The position numbers were made by a program, and so were the translations under genes. Of a stretch of DNA of 64,000 bases, positions 23,044 to 35,357 are shown piece after piece. Every line of letters begins with the position of its first letter. The first letter of the stretch is position 1. The DNA is from Salvelinus alpinus (Eukaryota > Chordata > Actinopteri > Salmoniformes > Salmonidae). The notes below the pieces were generated by a model. The model was not told the origin of the DNA. It made no database searches and saw nothing but the letters and a program-made list of their open reading frames with translations. The DNA is taken from the NCBI RefSeq assembly GCF_045679555.1, contig NC_092096.1, positions 22,165,211 to 22,229,210 on the forward strand. The letters are read 5' to 3'.

Positions 23044-23470
23044 ATAATATTTAAAAAATATATTAACGCACCGTGCAACGATTATCAAGATTTTACTGAG
23101 TTACAGTTCATAAAAGGAAAACAGTCAATTTAAATAAATAAATTAGGCCCTAATCTATGGATTTCACGTGACTGGGGATACAGATATGCATCTGTTGGTC
23201 ACAGATACGCCATGGGCGTGGATCAGAGAACCAGTCAGTATCTGTTGTGACCACAATTTGCCTCATGCAGCGCAACACATCTCATTCGCATCGAGTTGAT
23301 CAGGATATTGATTGTGGCCTGTGGAATGTTGTCCAACTCCTCTTCAATGGCTGTGTGAAGTTCAGCTTCCAGGAATTGTGTACTGATCCTTGTGACATGG
23401 GCCCGTGCAGTGTGATGCTGTGATGATTGTGATGATGAGGTGATGGCGGCAGATGAATGGCATGATAATA

Positions 23471-26400
23471 CACTGGTGGAAAGCTACCCAATTGTCATAG
23501 TTGAGTAAAAGTAAAGATACCTTAATAGAAAATGACTCAAGTAAAAGTGAGTCACCCAGTAAAATACTACTTGAGTAAAAGTCTAAAAGTATTTGGTTTT
23601 AAATATACTTAAGTATCAAAAGTAAATGTAATTGCTAAAATATACTTAATTATCAAAAGTAAAAGTACAAATAATTCCAAATTCCTTATAATAAGCATAC
23701 CAGATGGCACCGTTCTTGTTATTTTTATTTACCGGAAAGCCAGGGGCACACTCCTACACTCAGACATAATTTACAAATTAAGTGTGTTTAGTGAGTCCGC
23801 CAGATCAGAGCAGTAGGGATGACCAGTGAGGACTGCAAAGAACCCAAACAATTCGAGCTTCTACTTCTAAAAATTAACCTTTCCAGAAACAAGTCTCTCA
23901 CCATTGCCGCTTGCTATAGACCACCCTCTGCCCCCAGCTGTGCCCTCGACACCATATGTGAATTGATTGCCCCCCATCTATCTTCTGAGCTCGTGCTACT
24001 AGGTGACCTAAACTGGAACATGCTTAACACCCCGGCCATCCTACAATCTAAGCTTGATGCCCGCAATCTCACACAAATTATCAATGAACCTACCAGGTAC
24101 AACCCCAAATCCATAAACACGGGCACCCTCATAGATATCCTCCTAACTAACTCGCCCTCCAAATACAACTCTGCTGTTTTCAATCAAGATCTCAGCGAAC
24201 ACTGTCTCATTGCCTGCATCCGTAATGGGTCTGCGATCAAACGACCACCCCTCATCACTGTCAAACGCTCCCTAAAACACTTCTGCGAGCAGGCCTTTCT
24301 AATCGACCTGGCCGGGGTATCCTGGAATGACATTGACCTCATCCCGTCAGTAGAGGATGCCTGGTTATTCCTCACCATCTTAAACAAGCATGCTCCATTC
24401 AAAAAATGTAGAAACAGGAATAGATATAGTCCTTGGTTCACTCCAGACCTTTTTGCCCCTGACCAGCACAAAAACATCCTGTGGCGTTCTGCATTAGCAT
24501 CAAATAGCCCCTGTGAAATGCAACTTTTCAGGGAAGTTAAGAACAAATATACACAGGCAGTTAGGAAAGCTAAGGCTAGCTTTTTCAAACAGAAATTTGC
24601 ATCCTGTACTACAAACTCAAAAAAGTTCTGGGACACTGTAAAGTCCATGGAGAATAAGAGCACCTCCTCACAGCTGCCCACTGCTCTGAGGCTAGGAAAC
24701 ACTGTTACCACCGATAAATCCACTATAATTGAGAATTTCAATAAGCATTTCTCTACGGCTGGCTATGCTTTCCACCTGGCTACCCCTACCCCGGTCAACT
24801 GCCCGGCACCCTCCACAGCAACCAGCCCAAGCCCCCACCATTTCTCCTTCACCCATATCCAGATAGCTGATGTTCTGAAAGAGCTGCAAAATCTGGACCC
24901 CTACAAATCAGCCGGGCTAGACAATCTGGACCCTCTCTTTCAATCTGGACCCAATTATCTGCCGAAATTGTTGCAACCCCTATTACTAGCCTGTTCAACC
25001 TCTCTTTCATATCGTCTGAGATTCCCAAAGATTGGAAAGCTGCCGCGGTCATCCCCCTCTTCAAAGGGGGAGACACTCTAGACCCAAACTGCTACAGACC
25101 TATATCTATCCTACCCTGTCTTTCTAAGGTCTTCAAAAGCAAAGCTAACAAACAGATTACCGACCATTTCGAATCTCACCGTACCTTCTCCGCTATGCAA
25201 TCTGGTTTCAGAGCTGGTCACGGGTGCACCTCAACCACGCTCAAGGTCCTAAATGATATACTAAACGCCATCGATAAGAAACAATACTGTGCAGCCGTAT
25301 TCATTGACCTGGCCAAGGCTTTCGAGGCATTCTTATTGGCAGACTCAACAGCCTTGGTTTCTCAACTACTTATCTGATATAGTTCAGTGTATCAAATCGG
25401 AGGGCCTGTTGTCCGGACCTCTGGCAGTCTCTATGGGGGTGCCACATGGTTCAATTTTCGGGCCGACTCTCTTCTCTGTATACATCAATTATGTCGCTCT
25501 TGCTGCTGGTGATTCTCTGATCCACCTCTACGCAGACGACACCATTCTGTATTCTTCTGGCCCGTCTTTGGACACTGTGTTAACTAACTTCCAGATGAGC
25601 TTCAATGCCATACAACACTCCTTCTGTGGCCTCCAACTGCTCTTAAATGCAAGTAAAACTAAATGCATGCTATTCAATCGATCACTGCCCGCACCTGCCC
25701 GCCCGTCCAGCATCACTACTCTGGACGGCTCTGACTTAGAATACGTGGACAACTACAAATACCTAGGTGTCTGGTTAGACTGTAAACTCTCCTTCCAGAC
25801 TCACATTAAGCATCTCCAATCCAGAATTAAATCTAGAATTGGCTTCCTATATCGCAACAAAGCATGCTTCACTCACGCTGCTAAACATACCCTCGTAAAA
25901 CTGACCATCCTACCGATCCTCGACTTCGACGATGTCATCTATAAAATAGCCTCCAACACACTACTCAACAAATTGGATGCAGTCTATCACAGTGCCATCC
26001 TTTTTGTCACCAAAGCCCCATACACTACCCACCACTGCAACCTGTACTCTCTCGTTGGTTGGCCATCGCTTCATACTCGTCGCCAAACCCACTGGCTACA
26101 GGTTATCTACAAGTCTCTGCTAGGTAAAGCCCCACCTTATCTCAGCTCACTGGTCACCATAGCAGCACCCATTCGTAGCACGCACTCCAGCAGGTATATC
26201 TCAACGGTCACCCCCAAAGCCAATTCCTCCTTTGGTCGCCTTTCCTTCCAGGTCTCTGCTGCCAATGACTGGAATGAACTGCAAAAATCACTGAAGCTGG
26301 AGATTCATATCTCCCTCACTAGCTTTAAGCACCAGCTGTCAGTGCAGCTCACAGATCACTGCAACTGTACATAGCCCATCTGTAAACAGCCCATCTATCT

Positions 26401-26935
26401 ACCTCATCCCCATACTGTATTTATTTATCTTGCTCCTTTGCACCCCAGTATCTCTACTTGCACATTCATCTTCTGCACATCTACCATTCCAGTGTTTAAT
26501 TGCTATATTGTAATTACTTCGCCACCATGGCCTATTTATTGCCTTAACTCCCTTATCTTACCTCATTTGCACTCACTGTATATAGACTTTTTGTTTTCTT
26601 TTTTTATTGACTGTATGTTCTGTTTATTCCATGTGTAACTCTGTGTTGTTGTATGTGTCGAATTGCTATGCTTTATCTTGGTCAGGTCGCAGTTGCAAAT
26701 GAGAATTTGCTCTCAACTAGCCTACCTGGTTAAATAAAGGTGAAATAAAAAAAATAAGCGCGTGAATTGGACCATTTTCCTGTCCTGCGTTCAAAATGTA
26801 ACAAGTACTTTTGGGTGTCAGGGAAAATGTATGAAAGTACATTTCTTTAGAAATTTAGTTAAGTAATAATATAAATAGTAAAGTATAGATACCCCCCCCC
26901 CCCACAAAACTACTTAAGTAATACTTAATACTTTA
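23471..26935. mobile_element. hAT-like MITE carrying a LINE insertion
   Basis: The left part (23471-23824) starts CACTGGTGGAAAG and is full of AGTAAAAGT/ACTTGAGTA words. The right part (26758-26935) resumes at CGTGAATTGGACCATTTTCC and ends in TACTTAAGTAATACTT. These are the two halves of a common salmonid non-autonomous element. About a dozen bases were lost at the LINE insertion point. Confidence 0.75.
23825..26757 (+). mobile_element. L2-type LINE, 5'-truncated and inactive
   Basis: The frame 23819-25081 reads the end of an endonuclease domain (IAACYRPPSAP, LGDLNWNML) and the linker up to the start of the reverse transcriptase. The frame then changes: 25195-25290 has FRAGHGCTSTTLKVLND and FIDLAKAF, and 25370-26374 has GPLAVSMG, LYADDTILYSS and YKYLGVWL. 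The catalytic YADD box is present, but the segment after AKAF is deleted and the frame is broken at least twice. The tail ends CTACCTGGTTAAATAAAGG plus A-rich repeats. Confidence 0.88.
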
Positions 26936-27112
26936 AATTATCTTGGCAAAGGAGAAACCCCTCCTCTGTTCACTAACAGGGATTTAAACAAATGTGTGCA
27001 CAAAATTTGAGAAACTTTTTGTGCTTATGGAACATTTCAGGGATCTTTTAATTCAGCTCATGAAACATGGGACCGACACTTTACATGTTGCATATATATT
27101 TGTATCAGAATA

Positions 27113-27424
27113 GATAGGCCGTGACTGGCCTCACACTCCAGTACAATAGGTGGCGGTGTATACACCTAAAAGTTGGATGCGATCCGTCAACCAAATCCCG
27201 AAGAAGATGACGAAGAAGAAGAAGAAGAAGCAGCTGTTTATCTTCAGTCAGCACCGTTCGTATGTACCTCAATAGTCAGCACAGGATTTAAGTGGTTTTC
27301 AGCATGAAATGGCAATGAGTCAGTTTCCCTTCTGCGTAATAGCCTGGAAACGCTAAAGATTCGGTGTTGCACGTCTGGACCAAAGCCTCCGGTTGTTTTC
27401 GTCACTGTTCTGGTGCAGAAGGAT
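27113..27424 (+). promoter_or_regulatory. Putative promoter and 5' UTR of the ccdc107-like gene
   Basis: This is the 312 bp between the nested transposon block and the first exon ATG. It includes a GAAGAAGAAG run at about 27201-27230. No clear TATA box is visible. The transcription start is unknown. Confidence 0.4.
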
Positions 27425-28174
27425 ATGGTTTTCTCATCGTCCCAGCAAGTGGTGGTCGCATTTACGGCGGTGTTGTTTGCATTTGTGGTGTTCCCTAGAA
27501 TGTTCGGCGTAGGGTCCGGAGCGAAGGAAACTAGAGGTTTTGATGCACGCTACAACAGAAAAGGTAGCATGAATTTTAAAATAGTATTTGAATTGGCAAT
27601 GTGACTGTACCGTCATATTGTGTAGGCCTATGCAATGTTTTGCTCCTGCCATGGTATATTTGTTTAGTAGCCTAACGTTTTACTATGTTCAACATTGTCA
27701 AACTTATTTAAAACAAGATATCTGTCTGTTTGCAAAAGTGTGCAACATCGTAGCCTCTTAAGCCTTTAGCAATAAGACAACTGTCATGAATAGGCCTGTT
27801 CATCACCATCGTCTTCAAATTGTCTCATGTTGTTTCTCAGCGGGTCCGGGACCAGGACCAGGTGCAGTGAGAGGGCAGCCGGTCAACAAGAACACGGCTG
27901 GCTCCATGAATAAAGCTCAGACCCTGGAGAACATGCAGCAGATGAAGGTGCTGATGGAGCAGGAGATGAAGGGTGACAAATACAAAACCAACAGCAACAA
28001 GGGCTATGTGTTCACGCTGATGCCGCTCTACGCCGTCGGAGTCGGCCTCTTTGCAGCGTACAAATTTCTGAAGGTATAGAATGGAGCAGGAATTCCACCA
28101 TTGAAAAATGTTGTTGCGGTGATGATTGTGATGGGGTTGCTGGGGGATATCTAAACATGCATGCGTGCACAGCC

Positions 28175-28214
<40 letters not shown>

Positions 28215-31200
28215 GACGGACACACGTGATTGTATGAACTATGGTAATACTGGCAGTCTGAGCCTGAGTGGACTAAACACACATACGGCTCAGACTGTTG
28301 ATATCTCCCTTCTATCTCTAAGATCAAGTCTGCAGATGACTCTCAAGCCCAAAAGAACAAGGATGCCAAAGGTCCCAAGAAGTCGGAGGAGACAGGTGTG
28401 TTCTGTGTCCATGTGGTGTGCCACAACGGTCTGTTTGCATACCTTTGTTTATCTTACCCATCATGCAGATGCTTTTTTTTTTACATGGTTTTACATGGTG
28501 GTGGCTTTGTCTCTTTCTATAGAGAATCAGCTGTTTGTTTTACATGGTGGTGGCTTTGTCTCTTTCTATAGAGAATCAGCTGTTTGTTTTACATGGTGGT
28601 GTCTCTTTCCATAGAGAATCAGCTGTTTGTTTTACATGGTGGTGGCTTTGTCTCTTTCGATAGAGAATCAGCTGTTTGTTTTACATGTTGGTGGCTTTGT
28701 CTCTTTCCATAGAGAATCAGCTGTTTGTTTTACATGGTAGCTTTGTCTCTTTCCATAGAGAATCAGCTGTTTGTTTTACACGGTAGCTTTGTCTCTTTCC
28801 ATAGAGAATCAGCTGTTTGTTTTACATGGTGTCTCTTTCCATAGAGAATCAGCTGTTTGTTTTACATGGTGGTGGTGTCTCTTTCCATAGAGAATCAGCT
28901 GTTTGTTTTACATGGTAGCTTTGTCTCTTTCCATAGAGAATCAGCTGTTTGTTTTACATGGTGGTGTCTCTTTCTATAGAGAATCAGCTGTTTGTTTTAC
29001 ATGGTGGTGGCTTTGTCTCTTTCCATAGAGAATCAGCTGTTTGTTTTACATGGTAGCTTTGTCTCTTTCCATAGAGAATCAGCTGTTTGTTTTACATGGT
29101 AGCTTTGTCTCTTTCCATAGAGAATCAGCTGTTTGTTTTACATGGTAGCTTTGTCTCTTTCCATAGAGAATCAGCTGTTTGTTTTACATGGTGGTGTCTC
29201 TTTCCATAGAGAATCAGCTTACAGAGCTGGAGCAGCGGCTAGCGCAAACAGAGAAGATGCTCAACTCCATTCTCACCCAACTGGACCCATTGACAAGTTG
29301 GTAAGTAAGCCAACTGACCCATAAACCACGGAGCTCCGGTTTGTCGTCTTTTTCTGTGTAAATATTGCTCTGTAAATAATACCCCATGTAATTAAATACA
29401 TGTCTGTCGTGATTAAGACCAGTTTATCCTGACCAGGTAGTTACAGCAGTTATTAGGGGACGTTGCATGGTCTTGATAAACTGTTGACACTTTTGACCCT
29501 GCTGAATCTAAGAGCGTTTATGGAAATGGGACTCTGGGTGGGGTGTGTTGACCAGGCACCAAATGGGAGATAGTGTTTTACCGACGCACATTTCTGTATC
29601 AATTGGGTGTTGGGTGAAGTGGCCCCTAGGGCCTAGACCTTGAGTTTTGACTCTCGGTTTCGCATTTCCCAAGACTAATGGTTAGGATTGGGGAAGCTGA
29701 TCCTAGATCTGTACCTAGAGAAACTTCACCCCGGAGCTATGACCTGAACCTACGAAGGGCAACCGGTCAGGGACTGCGTGTCTCAGAGTTCTGTCCTCAG
29801 TGACCCTGCTCTCTCCTGGCCATTTCACTCCTCTCCAGTGTCAAGTCTGTGGCCCAGGAACAGAAGAACGAGATCATGTCCCAGCTCCAGTCCATCCGCC
29901 ACCTGATGAAGAAGAGAGGCATGGACTGTCCACCCCTTAACATTGAAGGTATGTGGCCCCACCTCCTGCTGGGACATGTTCATTAGGCACCAAATGGAAG
30001 AATACAGACAAATAGGGACTACTTTGGGTTTCAGTTATCAAAGGTGCATACGCACACAAAAAAGACTAAACCTTACGTTCTGCAAGTTTTCCCGCTATGG
30101 TTGGTATTTATCATATTTGAACTTGATACGCTATGGTTGGTATTTATCATATTTGAACTTGACAGGAAAGTGTGCGTATCTTCACACACATCTCAGAATC
30201 TGCCTACTCACAACTTCTTGTGGTTGAAGAATTGTATCGCAAGCAAATATTGTTATTTTGTGGAAGCTGCGTTGCTTGGTGACACCGGAATTACTGTAAT
30301 TACTAACAATGCTGATAAACACAAAGCGTAAATGATAAAACAGATTTTCCGTTGGTAAGGAGATCGCTGGGCTTGTATATTTATTATGCAAATCAATCAT
30401 ATCGCAGGACATTGTCCTTTTCTGACATGAATGGTTTATTCCTGCTACTATATGACAAATAATTACCATTCAATAGTTCAAGCTACCTGACAGGAAATAG
30501 ACCGGCAGCCTAGGCTATTTCAAGTATTTAACAGTAGGCTATGGGGTAGAGTATTACCGTGCAGGAGTGTGACCTCATAACATATTTAATTTCAGAGTCT
30601 ATACCAAGGCAGGAGATAGAAACACAATCTATTGATGAACAAAATATTGAGCAACAGTTGGTCTTTTGTTTTGAAGCGGTGTGGGCTGTAGCACTTAGTT
30701 TAACATTTCTCAAATAGACCGTCAATCTTGCGGAATTTGCAGCCAGAGTTTGGGTCTCGCATGTTTAGTTTGAAAAAGTCACTGTAAAAAGATTCAAACA
30801 TTCTGCCAACACCCACAATTTGTTGGGTACGCAGATTTTAGGATCTCCACGTGCCCAGAATTTAGTTTGAAATTCAGCACAATTGATAAATGAGGCCCCT
30901 GGATAAAAATAAACTATTTTGTTTTCCGTTGCAACAAAAAAATACACTTTTAAAATGTTTTCTGTTGTGTTCCCTATTTTATATTACTTTGGTTTTCTTG
31001 GTATGGTATCCAAAATGGGCCAGGTTGGAGCACCTCTCTCCTGAATGGTTTGGCATTCAACTCCAAAAAGTAACTTTCTGACAATTTTTATTTAATTTTT
31101 TTACTGTGAACAAACATGTATGGAAAGTTTTTTTGGGGGGGGGCAAAATTAAATTAACTTTATTTGTCTTGGGGGAAAGGAGTTGGGCAGCAAGAGTCAC

Positions 31201-31630
31201 ACACCCCATCATACATGATCCACATGAGTAGTATTGACATCATGACTCAAACACACCCATCCTGAAATGGGGTGTCTATTTGCGGCGCACGGTCGCAACT
31301 TTTGCCCTTTTCCGTCTTTCAGAGCCGCAGTGCGAGAGGAACCTGGATGACCTCATCGAGTCTCTGGCAGCCCACGGCGACACCTCGCCAGAGGTGGTCG
31401 CTCCTGCGGAGGACGATCAAAGTGGTGTCGTGAAAGAGGAGGAGCCAGTCCACCTCCAGCAGCACCGCCCTGAATCCAAGGATGAGTACTCAGCAACCGG
31501 CGCTGAGGAGGAGGACATGCCTTCCTTGGATGATTCTTGTGAGACCGACATTGAGGACATGGGCCCAGCCCAGAGCATTCCAGAAGAAAGGCCTTCAACT
31601 GGGCTCAGACGACGCAACAGGCTGGAATGA
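27425..31630 (+). CDS. ccdc107: RIC3/CCDC107-family membrane coiled-coil protein, six exons
   Basis: Coding exons are 27425-27563, 27841-28073, 28323-28395, 29210-29300, 29839-29948 and 31323-31630. All have GT/AG borders with matching phases (1, 0, 1, 2, 1) and total 317 codons plus TGA. The ATG at 27425 has G at -3 and +4. Residues 5-28 are a hydrophobic signal or anchor (SSQQVVVAFTAVLFAF). Residues about 101-121 form a second membrane segment (FTLMPLYAVGVGLFAAYKFL). Residues 149-200 are a coiled coil with LAQTEKMLNSILTQLDPL, which strongly resembles human CCDC107. An acidic tail ends in GLRRRNRLE. The layout also fits RIC3, the nicotinic receptor chaperone, so ric3-like is the main alternative. 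It probably sits in the ER membrane; function is inferred only from family. Confidence 0.75.
28178..28212. repeat. AC microsatellite in intron 2
   Basis: A run of about 16 CA units between exons 2 and 3 of the ccdc107-like gene, followed by short GACA units. Confidence 0.9.
28482..29209 (+). repeat. Minisatellite made of splice-acceptor copies, intron 3
   Basis: Sixteen tandem units of about 38-57 bp each contain TCTCTTTCCATAG followed by AGAATCAGCT, which is the polypyrimidine tract, the AG acceptor and the first bases of exon 4. Unit AGs fall near 28521, 28570, 28613, 28662, 28711, 28757, 28803, 28843, 28889, 28935, 28978, 29027, 29073, 29119, 29165 and 29208. Only the last continues as CTTACAGAGCTGG, the real exon 4. 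Units differ mainly in the length of the ACATGGTGGTGG spacer. Confidence 0.95.
29949..31322 (+). other. Intron 5 of the ccdc107-like gene
   Basis: Mostly anonymous sequence. A 37-bp unit (GCTATGGTTGGTATTTATC...) is tandemly doubled at 30093-30166. A short ATGTTCATTAGGCACC fragment near 29977 belongs to a common salmonid repeat. A T run followed by a G run lies near 31128-31143. No other coding exon was found. Confidence 0.6.
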
Positions 31631-31663
31631 ACAGAAAAAAGGGCTTGTTTTAAACTGTACATG

Positions 31664-31669
31664 AATAAA
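31664..31669 (+). terminator. Polyadenylation signal of the ccdc107-like gene
   Basis: AATAAA lies 34 nt after the stop codon, implying a short 3' UTR ending near 31690. Confidence 0.75.
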
Positions 31670-31690
31670 GCCATACATGTATTTTCTCAT

Positions 31691-32412
31691 TCTTCATGGC
31701 ACTACTGCAGTCTGTTCAATAATGCTCTTGCTTTTGGCTCGCAGTTGAATAAGAAAGGGCAGCTATCAATGTGAAAGGATTTTGTCCAAGGTTGTGTGTG
31801 ATGAAGGTGATTTTTCTGTGCCATCCCTTAAAGCATAGCAGACCCCTGGCTAGGCCTATGTGTAGGGTTAGTGCTTACTCCTGACAAATAAAATCCCCAG
31901 AAGCATAACTCCATATAACCTTTGACTTAGGTCTGGAGGTTTTCCTTGTCACCTGAGTTTTCCATCCTTGAAACAAACATTAGTTAGTATGTAAGGCACC
32001 TGTAAATGTGTTTTCGTCACGTGACTGCTGCTTGGAAACCCTGTACATCTCATTATATGCTGCCATCTTTTAGAAAGGGTCTTTACGGCCCTAAATATCA
32101 AGACTCCAAAGTGTGTGTTATGCAATCCTGCAACTGACATCCGTATGTCATAGAATAGTCAAAATAATAAAAAATGTCAAACATAGTTAACTATAAATAG
32201 CTACATTTAGGTTTTTTCTACTACGTACTCGAGTCTACAAGATACAAGTGCAACCTTGTGACGTTTGGCTTGTGGTATGATTTGCCTGTTTTCAGACATC
32301 TTATGCATGCGGTTTTCTCTGAAACTGATCTTGAATGTCCTGGTGAATACAACTGCATGAGTTATCTTACTGGAGGGAGATGCAGGACAATCATGAATGT
32401 ATTGATGACGTA
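31691..32412. other. Intergenic, nothing recognised
   Basis: No open frame, inverted-repeat element or RNA gene could be supported. Confidence 0.5.
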
Positions 32413-32420
32413 GTCTAAAT

Positions 32421-33305
32421 CAGGGCTCTCCAACCCTGTTCCTGGAGAGCTACTGTCCAGTGGGTTTCTCCAACCCTGTTCCTGAAGAGCTACTGTCCAG
32501 TGGGTTTCTCTCCAACCCTTTTCTTGGAGAGCTACTGTCCAGTGGGTTTCTCTCCAACCCTGTTCCTGAACAGCTACTGTCCAGTGGGTTTCTCTCCAAC
32601 CCTGTTCCTGAAGAGCTACTGTCCAGTGGGTTTCTCTCCAACCCTTTTCCTGGAGAGCTACTGTCCAGTGGGTTTCTCTCCAACCCTGTTCCTGAAGAGC
32701 TACTGTCCAGTGGGTTTCTCTCCAGCCCTGTTCCTGGAGAGCTACTGTCCAGTGGGTTTCTCTCCAACCCTGTTCCTGGAGAGCTACTGTCCAGTGGGTT
32801 TCTCTCCAACCCTGTTCCTGGAAGCTACTCTCCAGTGGGTTTCTCTCCAACCCTGTTCCTGGAGAGCAACTGTCCAGTGGGTTTCTCTCCAACCCTGTTC
32901 CTGGAGAGCTACTGTCCAGTGGGTCTCTCCAACCCTGTTCCTGAAGAGCTACTGTCCAGTGGGTTTCTCTCCAACCCTGTTCCTGGAGAGCTACTGTCCA
33001 GTGGGTTTCTCTCCAACCCTGTTCCTGGAGAGCTACTGTCCAGTGGGTTTCTCTCCAACCCTGTTCCTGGAGAGCAACTGTCCAGTGGGTTTCTCTCCAA
33101 CCCTGTTCCTGGAGAGCTACTGTCCAGTGGGTCTCTCCAACCCTGTTCCTGGAGAGCTACTGTCCAGTAGGTTTCTCTCCAACCCTAATCTAGCACACGT
33201 GATCCTAATAATTAGCTGGTTGATAAGGGGAATCCAGTTAGTTATAACGGGTTTGTGTGAACCTACCGGAGGCTAGCTCTTCAGGAGTAGAGTTGGAGAG
33301 CCCTG
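32421..33305. mobile_element. hAT-like MITE with an expanded internal array
   Basis: The ends CAGGGCTCTCCAACCC and the complement of GTTGGAGAGCCCTG are inverted. The flanks GTCTAAAT (32413-32420) and GTCTGAAT (33306-33313) form an 8-bp target duplication with one mismatch, typical of hAT. The left arm is tandemly repeated about 18 times in 42-bp units (32430-33180). Because 42 is a multiple of three, long open frames appear on both strands; they are not genes. Confidence 0.85.
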
Positions 33306-33313
33306 GTCTGAAT

Positions 33314-35064
33314 TAATTTGCTTTCTGTTTGGGCCTTTGTCTGGTTTTGTAGTTGAGATTAAGCACTATATGTGTATTTAGCCAACACAACCATGCATTT
33401 TTCTCTTATTTTATATTTGTTTCCTTTTTAGTATTTTATGTGAACTATCGTTGACTGTAGTTAACACAGAAGTTAGCCTCTGGTTAGCACCAACCCAGTG
33501 AAACTACAGGATAGAACAGAAATCAAATAATCTCATTGGTTTCGCCTTAAATTGCACCCTACCTATTCCCTATATAGTAGGCCTCTGGTCAAAAGTAGTG
33601 CACTATGTAGGGAATATGGTGACATGATCTGTGTAGTAATACTGTACCAGCAATCAAATAATCACGTTGTCTGTGTAGAAATGCTGTACCACAAGACTTT
33701 TCAAAACACTGACAAATATCTTGTCTTGTGATAACTATAGCTTTGGAGCAAATATTTAGCGAACACACAATTCATATATCTGGAGACTATAGAAACACTG
33801 CCATGTTTGTCTCCTGTTTGAGAGGCCATTTGTCTGCTAACTCTATTTATTTTGTATAGCTGTGCTCTTGGGTATGCATAACTGAGGAACGTTGAAAGAT
33901 GGGAGAAAATGTTCCACTCCTTACTAGAAAATAAAGGTGCTATGTGGCAACCCTTTTTTGTGAATATTTACTCCATTTCATGAATCTGTTTGATGGATTG
34001 ATTTGATTTGCAGTATCATTCATACCTCAGGCTGGCTCGTGGTTGAATGAGCTAAGCACAATAGAGCTTTAAGTCAAAAACCAACCCACAGCAGGCAGTG
34101 GATATCTACTGCTATAATTACACTGAGAGAAGAGCAGTCGGACTGCTCTGTGTGTAATGGTCCTCTGTATACAGAAGATGGCGGTAGAGGAACACAATAC
34201 TTCAACGCAATTCCCCAGCAGAATCTTTGTCAGACGCTCAATACTTCTAGACCTGCTTGTATCTGAGCAAAATCAAAATGTCAGTTCAAATGTAAAACAT
34301 GTAAACTATTGCCTCTCTACATTGAGAGAGATCACACATTGTCTGATCGTTGCCTTATAACTGTATATGCCTCTAACCAGACACTGTTATCCAAAGCAAC
34401 TTACACTGTGTATGTGATTCCCTGCAGGAATTGAACACACAACCTAATCCTGGATGTTGCTGCTTCATGCTCCAACGGAGCTGTATAGCAGTCAGAACCG
34501 CATTGCCTTGACTGAATGTCAAACACTTCAAAAATAATTGACCAGATGTTTTAGCAAGAGGGAAGACATTTTTTAAGAAACATTAAAATCCCTAAATAAT
34601 ATCCTGAAGCTATATGAGCTAGACATGTACTGTATACTTGTAGCTTAATTGTGAAGGTTCACAGTAATTCACCACAAATTAATATGCCTCTTTTAATTAG
34701 CAGAACGCACCTCAGTTTCCATCTAATCAGGTCAAAATTCACCCCAGAGATTCAACCGACTTTCACTGCAATACCCGAGCTTGTCAATTAGTTAAATAAA
34801 CTGAAATTACCCTCAGTGGCAGCAAAGGGAGTCCTTTCACATGTAACCAGTGCTGTGACACCAGGGTCATGTTCATCAGGCACCAAATGTTTTGAGTTAC
34901 ATGCCGTATTGAACCCTGTGGTTCTGCTTGTTGTGGTCCTCTTTTCCACACCCACTAAACCCTGTTAAGGAAACTACAGGTTAATAGCGCAACTGACGTC
35001 ATTTGAAATTTAGAGTTCAAATCACTTTCCAAACTTGAATAATGCATATGAATATGCTGTTTAG
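33314..35064. other. Intergenic, mostly unrecognised
   Basis: A fragment at about 33545-33620 (CACCCTACCTATTCCC then GTAGTGCACTATGTAGGGAA) belongs to a common salmonid palindromic repeat. A GGTCATGTTCATCAGGCACC fragment lies near 34865. Nothing else could be supported. Confidence 0.5.
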
Positions 35065-35357
35065 CCGAAGGCTGTGTTTACACATCCACCCTAAGAACCC
35101 AAAACGGATTTTCATCCTATATCTGGTCTTTTTTTCCGAAAGTCCACACTCAGATTTACATGTGACACATATCAGATTTGCGTATTCACACTGATGTAGG
35201 CTCTGAACCAGCACACAGATGCTGGTGCTATAAATCAGAAGTCAAAAGATCAGATTCCATGTGTTGTTTTGTTGTTGCTGTTTACACATTAGGGAGAAGT
35301 TCAAATAGGTATCAGATATGCAGAAGATATGAATTGGGCTGCCTGTGTAAACTAAGA
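35065..35357. mobile_element. Palindromic MITE, GTTTACACA-ended
   Basis: The left end TGTTTACACATCCA pairs with the right end GGCTGCCTGTGTAAAC. The interior has AT-rich CAGAT/GATCAGAT words. Non-coding. Confidence 0.55.

Larger units (their letters stand above)
23044..27112 (-). mobile_element. Tc1-like transposon split by nested insertions
   Basis: The left piece (23044-23470) and right piece (26936-27112) are the two ends of one fish Tc1-like element. The left piece encodes, on the minus strand near 23250-23370, a transposase C-terminal relic containing NIPQATIN, LINSMRMRC and VALHEAN. The right piece holds the far end with CATGAAACATGGGACC. Most of the transposase gene is gone, and a hAT-like MITE sits between the pieces. 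Confidence 0.75.

Noticed and set aside
32362-33276. Long open frames on both strands across 32.4-33.3 kb
   Set aside because: The 42-bp repeat length is a multiple of three and keeps frames open; the DNA is a hAT-like MITE.
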